This document shows, in pieces, positions 58,716-64,000 of a DNA stretch of 64,000 nt; positions within the stretch are counted from its first letter, which is position 1; every line of letters begins with the position of its first letter. Under the pieces are notes generated by a model, which was not told the origin of the DNA, searched no databases, and saw only the letters and a program-made list of their open reading frames with translations. The stretch lies in NCBI GenBank assembly GCA_002868905.1, contig PKUA01000004.1, positions 1-64,000 on the forward strand, given 5' to 3'. Origin of the DNA: Desulfuromonas sp. (GTDB lineage Bacteria; Desulfobacterota; Desulfuromonadia; Desulfuromonadales; Geothermobacteraceae). Both the position numbers and the translations under genes were made by a program.

Positions 58716-59516
58716 ATGGAATTGATTTCGGTAAGGGAAACAAGAGGTTTGAATCCGGGTATGCTCTTCAGGCAGGTTTTTCTCGCTCTGGTTTTGCTGC
58801 TGGTCGCAAACAGCGCGATGGCCGAAGGGGCTCCTGGCCCTCCTCCGGGAAAATGGTCGCTCGGAATTGGGGCCGGTGTCAGCTCGAGCCCTTACCGCGG
58901 TGTCGGCAGTGAAACGATGCCTTTCCCTCTGCTTGTGTACCGGGGGGAGCGGTTGTTCTTCCGCGGCATCGAACTGGGTTATCGATTGTTGCAACAGAAT
59001 GGATACGAAATTGCGGTTCTGGCGAAATATCGATTTCAGGGCTACGACGGGCATGACAGTTCTTACCTGCGGGGGATGGAGGACCGGCAGGGAACTTTGG
59101 AGGGGGGGCTGCAAGCGTCCAGGAAGACGGCGTATGGGCAGTTTCGCCTGACCCTCCTGGGGGACCTCTTCGGTGAGCATAAGGGCTATGAAGCAGATGC
59201 GGCGTACAGCAAAAGTTTTCATTTTGAAAAGCTTATCGTCAAACCGGCCATAAGTGTCATTTGGCAAAGTTCCCAGTTGGTCGACTATTATTACGGTGTC
59301 ACCCGACAGGAGGAAACCGCGACCCGACCGTTTTACAAAGGTGATTGGTCGGTATTGACGCAAGTTGGCTTGACGGCGATTTACATGTTGAACGGGCAAT
59401 GGGCCATCAATGCTCGCGCGTCAATGACTCGACTCCCTGACGAGATCGTTAACAGTCCTATCGTCGATGATCGGATGGTGGCAAGTGGGTTTGTGGGTGT
59501 CATTTATCGATTCTGA
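58716..59516 (+). CDS. MipA/OmpV-family outer-membrane protein
   Basis: 266 residues from ATG 58716; a shorter start at 58761 gives the cleaner signal peptide (MLFRQVFLALVLLLVANSAMA), and neither has a good ribosome site. The mature part opens WSLGIGAGVSSSPYRGVGSE and ends SGFVGVIYRF with terminal Phe, as in OmpV/MipA beta-barrels. Role unknown; members act in outer-membrane scaffolding or uptake. Confidence 0.82.
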   Translation: MELISVRETRGLNPGMLFRQVFLALVLLLVANSAMAEGAPGPPPGKWSLGIGAGVSSSPYRGVGSETMPFPLLVYRGERLFFRGIELGYRLLQQNGYEIAVLAKYRFQGYDGHDSSYLRGMEDRQGTLEGGLQASRKTAYGQFRLTLLGDLFGEHKGYEADAAYSKSFHFEKLIVKPAISVIWQSSQLVDYYYGVTRQEETATRPFYKGDWSVLTQVGLTAIYMLNGQWAINARASMTRLPDEIVNSPIVDDRMVASGFVGVIYRF

Positions 59517-59746
59517 AAAAAATCTTCCCGAAGGAGGCTCCAGGGACCTTTTTGCTTGAAGTTTGAATTTCCTGGGACTGCGAGATTTGAGGCGGTCCAG
59601 GCGGGTCGGCATCATCCAATTCCCGGAAGCAGGAATTTCCGGAAGCCAGGGTGCATGTCAACCCCGATCCGATATGATTGAATCATCGCCCGCCATAAGG
59701 CTGACCGCGCCAACGACTCACAGGCCATTGAATCAAGGAGCAAGCC

Positions 59747-60142
59747 ATGCAACTCAAAAACTATTTCGAAAACAATCACGGAACCGGTGTCATGTCGACG
59801 GCTGGCCGGGACGGGAATGTCGCCACAGCCATTTATGCATCACCGCAAATTCTGGATGATGGAACCCTCGCATTTATCATGCGAGATCGGCTCACCCATA
59901 AAAACATCAATGAAAATCCCTATGCCGCTTTTATGTTTATTGAGGATTCCGCCGGCTACAAGGGTGTCAGGCTTTATCTGAAAAAAGTCAAAGAGGACGA
60001 CAATGCAGAGCTGATCGCAAAAATGACGCGGCAATCCCTCTCTCCCGAGGAAGATGCTGCCATGGGGCCGAAATTCATTGTTTACTTTCAGGTCGAGAAA
60101 GCCCTGAAGCTTGTCGGGGGCGATGACGTTGTTTTGGATTAG
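59747..60142 (+). CDS. pyridoxamine 5'-phosphate oxidase-like split-barrel protein
   Basis: 131 residues starting MQLKNYFENNHGTGVMSTAG. The split-barrel flavin fold shows in VATAIYASPQILDDGTLAFIM and KNINENPYAAFMFIED. Such proteins bind FMN, F420 or haem; the cofactor cannot be read. Good SD (AAGGAGCAAGCC) before the ATG at 59747. Followed by a haem-binding SOUL gene 48 bases on. Confidence 0.82.
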   Translation: MQLKNYFENNHGTGVMSTAGRDGNVATAIYASPQILDDGTLAFIMRDRLTHKNINENPYAAFMFIEDSAGYKGVRLYLKKVKEDDNAELIAKMTRQSLSPEEDAAMGPKFIVYFQVEKALKLVGGDDVVLD

Positions 60143-60190
60143 CGGGGAAGTTGGCACGCTCGGTTTTTCGGCATGCCTTTGGGAGTCATA

Positions 60191-60817
60191 ATGCACGGTT
60201 TCTGTAAAGTCCTGATATTTGCAGTCATCTTGGTTTTCTCCGGAGATCTCGCTTTGGCTTATGAAGAACCTCGATACAGTGTCGTCCAGACCTATGACGA
60301 TTTCGAATTACGACAGTATGAACCTTTTATTGTCGCGGAGATCGTTGTCGATGGTGCGTTTGATGAGGTTGGAGGCCAGGCATTCCGGGGGTTATTTGCT
60401 TACATCAGCGAAGACGAGCGCCCTCAAGGCAAAATTGCCATGACCGCGCCGGTTATCCAGCAGCCGGTGCCGAAAGAGACCACACAAGAAAAGACCCGGA
60501 GTACGCAGGAACCGGAGAAACCCAGATACCGTTTTGCGTTTGTCATGCCCGCCCAATACAGGCTGGAAGACCTGCCGCTGCCCAAATCCGCAGAGATCCA
60601 AATCGATCAGAAGCCGGTGAGGCTCATGGCGGTGCGGCGGTATTCCGGCACGTGGAGTGAGGAGCGTTATCGGGAAAACGAACACATCCTTATGGCCGCG
60701 CTCGCAAGAGAGGGCATGCGGATTTTGGGGGAGCCGATTTTCGCACGTTACAATGCGCCTTTCAGCTTATGGTTTCTGCGGCGGAATGAAGTCCTGATTG
60801 AAGTGCAGCTTCCTTGA
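60191..60817 (+). CDS. secreted SOUL haem-binding family protein
   Basis: 208 residues from ATG 60191, GGGAG six bases upstream. Signal peptide ending DLALA-Y. SOUL fold: YSVVQTYDDFELRQYEPFIVAE, FRGLFAYI and IAMTAPVI, with an insert rich in charged residues (KETTQEKTRSTQEPEK). The C-terminus has YNAPFSLWFLRRNEV. These bind haem or porphyrins weakly. It lies in a group of small exported proteins. Confidence 0.85.
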   Translation: MHGFCKVLIFAVILVFSGDLALAYEEPRYSVVQTYDDFELRQYEPFIVAEIVVDGAFDEVGGQAFRGLFAYISEDERPQGKIAMTAPVIQQPVPKETTQEKTRSTQEPEKPRYRFAFVMPAQYRLEDLPLPKSAEIQIDQKPVRLMAVRRYSGTWSEERYRENEHILMAALAREGMRILGEPIFARYNAPFSLWFLRRNEVLIEVQLP

Positions 60818-60845
60818 GGGCCGTGCTTCAGGCGCGAGGTTTCCA

Positions 60846-61313
60846 ATGCAAAAGGCTAAAAACCGGATATTTCACCTGGTCCTACCCGCGTGTCTATTGC
60901 TGGTGTCCTGTGCCACCAGCCCGCCCAGAGAGCTTGGACTCGCAGGTGCGAAGTTTCTCCCCTGCCCGGACAGCCCGAATTGTGTTTCAAGTGATTCACT
61001 CGAAAAAAAGCATGCCATCATTCCTTTGACCTTCGGCTTGAACACAGAGAGGGCCTGGGAGGTTTTGCCGGACCAGGTCGTGCAACTCCCCCGCACCCGA
61101 ATCGTCACCTCAAAGCCCAACTACTTCCATGCCGAGTCCCGGAGCTCTGTATTTGGTTTCGTCGATGACCTCGAGTTTCATTATCGGCCTGAGCAAGGGG
61201 TGATCGCCGTCCGCTCGGCATCCCGAAGCGGATATTTTGATTTTGGGGTCAATCGATCGCGCCTTGAAACTCTGCGGGAGGCTCTCGTCGATCAGTTTCC
61301 GGGCGGGAAATGA
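60846..61313 (+). CDS. DUF1499 lipoprotein
   Basis: 155 residues from ATG 60846. Lipoprotein signal with LLLVSCAT as lipobox. The DUF1499 core is CPDSPNCVSS near residue 40, and VDDLEFHYRPEQGVIAVRSASRSGYFDFGVNRSR. Family function unknown. Closely follows the SOUL gene (28 bases). Confidence 0.83.
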   Translation: MQKAKNRIFHLVLPACLLLVSCATSPPRELGLAGAKFLPCPDSPNCVSSDSLEKKHAIIPLTFGLNTERAWEVLPDQVVQLPRTRIVTSKPNYFHAESRSSVFGFVDDLEFHYRPEQGVIAVRSASRSGYFDFGVNRSRLETLREALVDQFPGGK

Positions 61314-61443
61314 TTTTGTATCGACGGTGAAATCAATCGCATTATTCCCGTTTGACTCCACAATTGCAGTCATTTAGCATTGAGAGAGACCCGCCACTTT
61401 TTTGGTCCATCGCCAATAACCTCGAATTGCCGGGCGGTCGTTG

Positions 61444-63774
61444 ATGAAACGAAGCATCGCCAAAGATTTCAGTTTCCTGAGTTCCCTGTTCATCCTGCTG
61501 TCCGCCATCCTTATCGGCAGCCTGCTCGCGGCCGTCGATTATCGCCGGTACGTCGAGGAGAGCCAGGATATGCATGACCGGCTTCTCGCCGAGAGGAAAC
61601 ACCAGCTCGAGGACCGGGTTCGCCAGGCGGTCGAATTCATCAACTTCTACCGTGAGCAGGCCGAGGAACGTCTCAAGGCGACTATCAAGGATCGTACCTA
61701 CGAGGCTTGCGCCATCGCCTCGGGGCTGGTCGCCAAGTACCGGGACCGATTCGATTCCGCAACCATGCGCGACCTAGTGCGTGACAGCCTGCGACAGATC
61801 CGCTTCAATGACGGTCGCGGCTATGTCTTCGCGATCAACGTAGATGGCGTCGTGGAATTGAACGCCGATAAGCCCCACTTCGAGGGAGAGAATTTTAACA
61901 ATATCCAGGATCGCAACGGCAACTTCGTGGTCAGAGATATGTTCGAACTGGCCGCCAGAGAGGGGGAGGGGTTCTCCAGCTATCTCTGGAGCAAGCCGGG
62001 AAGCGCAGGGAACGGCCATCTCAAATTCGCCTTCGTCAAATTCTTACCCGAGCTGGATTGGGTGATCGGAACCGGCGATTACCTCGAAGATGTCGAACGG
62101 GACCTGCAGCAGGAAGTCATCCAGAACCTGGTCCACCATGAGCCGGAAGGCGAGCATTACCTCTTCGCGGCGACCTGGGATGGTGACGTCCTGGTCGGCC
62201 CCGGTGCCGGGAAGAACATGTTCGGGATCAAGGATGCCAACGGCATGTCCGTGGTACAGGAGCTGATCGCCAGAGCTAAGCTGGGTGGCGGCTTCGTGCA
62301 ATATGTCATGCCTCCTGTCGACGGGTACTCCTCCGTGCCGAAGCTCAGCTATGTCGAAGGGATTCCGGAGTGGCGCTGGTACGTCGGGGCCGGTGAAAGC
62401 CTCGAGAACATCGAGGTCGAGCTGGTGGAGCTGCAACGAGATTTTGCGACAGGACTTTTGAGCAAAGTCTCTTATATCGCCCTGGCAACGCTGGCTGCCC
62501 TGCTGCTGAACCTCGGTATCGCCAGGTATGTGATCGCCAGGCTCCGGAAGCAGACCGAATCGTTCGTCGGTTTCTTCCAGCAGGCGGCGGAGAGCCCGGT
62601 CACCCTCGATCTCGACGCCCTGGTGCATGACGAATTCCGCAGGATCGGCGCGGCCGCGAATACCATGCTCAATGACCGCAACCAGGCGCTCGCCGCCTTC
62701 CGGGAGAGCGAGCAGCGTTTCCGTCTCGCCTTCGAGACCATACCGGACCCGGTGGTGCTGGCGCGACTGCAGGACGGCGGCATTGTCGACGTCAACCGGG
62801 CCTTCGAAGAGACCACCGGGATTACCAAGGCCGACGCCCTCGGTAAAAACTCCGCCGAGATCGGGGTCTGGGTTAACCCGGAGATGCGGCAGATTTTCCG
62901 CTGCCGTCTTCAGGACGACGGCGAAGTGATCAACCTCGAAGAGGCGTTTCGGGTCAAGGACGGCGGGGTCAGGACCTGCTCGCTCTCGGCCAAGGTTTTC
63001 ACCATCAGGGATGTCCCCCACATCCTGATTATCGTGCGCGATATCACCGCCGAGAAACAGGTGGAAAATGCGCTGCGCGACATGGACCGGATCAAGAGCG
63101 AATTCATCTCCACCGCGGCCCACGAATTGCGTACCCCGCTCGCTGCGATGATGGGGTACACCGAGTTGTTGAAAGACCCAAGCATGGTCGACTCCGTCTC
63201 CGACGCGCAGCGGGACGGCTTTCTTGAGGAGATCTATGACCGAGGTGAAGCGCTGAGCCGTATCATCGACGACCTGCTCGATATCAGCCGGATTGAAAGC
63301 GGGGTGCCGATCGAATTGAACCGTGAACCGGTCGATTTAACGGAGTTGCTCGGCAAGTCGATCAGGCTGTTCCGGGCGCAGTCCGATTCGCACAGCTTCC
63401 ATCTCGACATGGCCGACGATATAGGCCTGGACACGATCAAGGTCGATCGGTACCGGATCAACCAGGTGCTTGAAAACCTGTTGAGCAACGCGGTGAAATA
63501 CTCTGCGGCCGGGTCGGAAGTGCGGGTCGGCTGTCGGAAGGTGGATGGTTCCATCGAGATCAGCGTAGCCGACCAGGGGATCGGCATGAGCCCGGAGGAG
63601 ATGAGCCGGGTGTTCGACAAGTTCTACCGCGCCGATTCGTCCGACACCGCCGTCAGTGGGCTCGGCCTTGGTATGAGCATCGCCAAACAGATCGTCGAGA
63701 GTCACCAGGGGAGGATCTGGGTGGAGAGCAAGAAGGGGGAAGGGTCGGTTTTCAGGTTCAGTTTGTCGGCTTGA
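61444..63774 (+). CDS. Cache-PAS sensor histidine kinase
   Basis: 776 residues from ATG 61444 (a TTG lies just before). Membrane helices at about 13-31 and 338-358 enclose two Cache-type repeats: GRGYVFAINVDGVVELNADKP and LPELDWVIGTGDYLEDV, then EHYLFAATWDGDVLVGP and IPEWRWYVGAGESLENI. A HAMP-like linker, one PAS domain (about 425-545), then HisKA (TAAHELRTPLAAMMGYTELL) and ATPase (NLLSNAVKYS, GLGLGMSIAKQIV) follow. It should sense a small carboxylate in the periplasm. No response regulator is adjacent. Confidence 0.9.
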   Translation: MKRSIAKDFSFLSSLFILLSAILIGSLLAAVDYRRYVEESQDMHDRLLAERKHQLEDRVRQAVEFINFYREQAEERLKATIKDRTYEACAIASGLVAKYRDRFDSATMRDLVRDSLRQIRFNDGRGYVFAINVDGVVELNADKPHFEGENFNNIQDRNGNFVVRDMFELAAREGEGFSSYLWSKPGSAGNGHLKFAFVKFLPELDWVIGTGDYLEDVERDLQQEVIQNLVHHEPEGEHYLFAATWDGDVLVGPGAGKNMFGIKDANGMSVVQELIARAKLGGGFVQYVMPPVDGYSSVPKLSYVEGIPEWRWYVGAGESLENIEVELVELQRDFATGLLSKVSYIALATLAALLLNLGIARYVIARLRKQTESFVGFFQQAAESPVTLDLDALVHDEFRRIGAAANTMLNDRNQALAAFRESEQRFRLAFETIPDPVVLARLQDGGIVDVNRAFEETTGITKADALGKNSAEIGVWVNPEMRQIFRCRLQDDGEVINLEEAFRVKDGGVRTCSLSAKVFTIRDVPHILIIVRDITAEKQVENALRDMDRIKSEFISTAAHELRTPLAAMMGYTELLKDPSMVDSVSDAQRDGFLEEIYDRGEALSRIIDDLLDISRIESGVPIELNREPVDLTELLGKSIRLFRAQSDSHSFHLDMADDIGLDTIKVDRYRINQVLENLLSNAVKYSAAGSEVRVGCRKVDGSIEISVADQGIGMSPEEMSRVFDKFYRADSSDTAVSGLGLGMSIAKQIVESHQGRIWVESKKGEGSVFRFSLSA

Positions 63775-63951
63775 GATGTGTTTTGCAAAACATATAGAAA
63801 ACGGATATGCGCCCAGGGGGGTATGGCCCACATATTTCTCCGTCGGGTTTTTCTCTGCTGAACGAAAGAATGTGAGTTCAGGTTCAATTGTGGGGATCGG
63901 GATTGTTACGGCCCTCCGTGATCAACCTTGTAAAGGACCATGAGCCTGAAT

Positions 63952-63983
63952 AAAAAAGGCTCACCCGGAACCGGCTGAGCCTT
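63952..63983 (-). terminator. intrinsic terminator for a minus-strand unit beyond the window
   Basis: AAGGCTCA (63956-63963) pairs with TGAGCCTT (63976-63983), with an inner CCGG/CCGG pair. On the minus strand TTTTTT follows. Its gene would lie to the right of the window. Confidence 0.75.
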
Positions 63984-64000
63984 TGCGGTCAGAAGGGATT

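Noticed and set aside
62044-63123. Minus-strand frame opposite the Cache kinase (359 codons)
   Set aside because: Shadow of kinase codon bias; no start signal.
1-64000. tRNA, rRNA, CRISPR array, complete insertion sequence or prophage
   Set aside because: I looked for cloverleaf ends, TTCGA arm patterns, regularly spaced repeats and transposase motifs and found none that hold.

Overview
The window looks like chromosome of a GC-rich, respiring member of the Desulfuromonadales/Geobacterales group of the former Deltaproteobacteria. The evidence is a periplasmic triheme cytochrome of the PpcA type, a NrfD-type quinol module feeding an octaheme membrane-anchored cytochrome, a sigma-54 enhancer-binding regulator, an F0-only ATP synthase operon (atpZ-I-B-E), and several gene families common in that group. 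The assignment rests on gene content read by eye; no database search was made.

Layout. 1-1450 is a lower-GC accessory flank: a cut-off hypothetical gene, a nested inverted repeat, a doubly broken brnTA toxin-antitoxin pair and the N-terminal stub of a serine recombinase. 1452-5104 carries a lipoprotein hydrolase coupled to a LUD-domain protein, a Cys-rich CheY-like receiver, a small protein and a thioesterase. 5279-8656 is a Gld-type ABC system. 8833-14551 holds a cNMP-binding protein, a secreted VWA protein, a histidine kinase/response regulator pair and an SDR protein. 14598-18354 has protoporphyrinogen oxidase, a c7 cytochrome, peptide deformylase and an ACT regulator. 18560-24399 is a complete caa3 oxidase operon (sco-ctaD-ctaE-ctaF-ctaC-ctaB) with a potassium-channel-like remnant at its end. 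24551-27352 is a run of overlapping genes (slyX-like, rhodanese, MauE-like, EpmB-like, IMPACT). 27417-30419 holds EF-P, its lysyl-ligase EpmA, a J-domain protein and a divergent second EF-P (EfpL). 30603-34894 has dodecin, a sigma-54-type promoter in front of an OFA-family transporter, and an FG-GAP protein. 35068-39856 is a lexA-imuB-dnaE2 mutagenesis cassette without imuA. 40612-42924 has oligoendopeptidase F and a half-size asparaginase.

The most striking region is 43074-49664. A sigma-54 activator with a Cys-containing PAS domain lies upstream of an operon with two tandem ~60-residue single-TM proteins, a NifX-like protein, NrfD, a four-cluster ferredoxin, a triheme cytochrome, a third single-TM paralogue and an octaheme NapC/NrfH-like cytochrome. 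Matching TGTTGCA-N3-TGCAAC palindromes lie before both the activator gene and the operon, and a -24/-12-like box precedes the first small gene. I read this as a regulated quinol-to-periplasmic-cytochrome electron exit module whose small membrane proteins are undescribed to my knowledge.

49848-51527 is the F0 operon. 51753-61313 is a lipid/stress neighbourhood: a translationally coupled operon of a DUF1295 protein, an FAD oxidase, a DUF1365-cyclopropane synthase fusion and DUF2878, then chalcone-isomerase-like, MipA, PPOX, SOUL and DUF1499 genes. 61444-63774 is a Cache-PAS histidine kinase without an adjacent regulator.

Three intergenic repeat families stand out: a ~115-bp element abutting stop codons (10969, 30485), compensatory GTAGAGACG hairpins between convergent genes (16016, 34907), and an inverted pair of another element at 39960-40442. 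No rRNA, tRNA or CRISPR was recognised.
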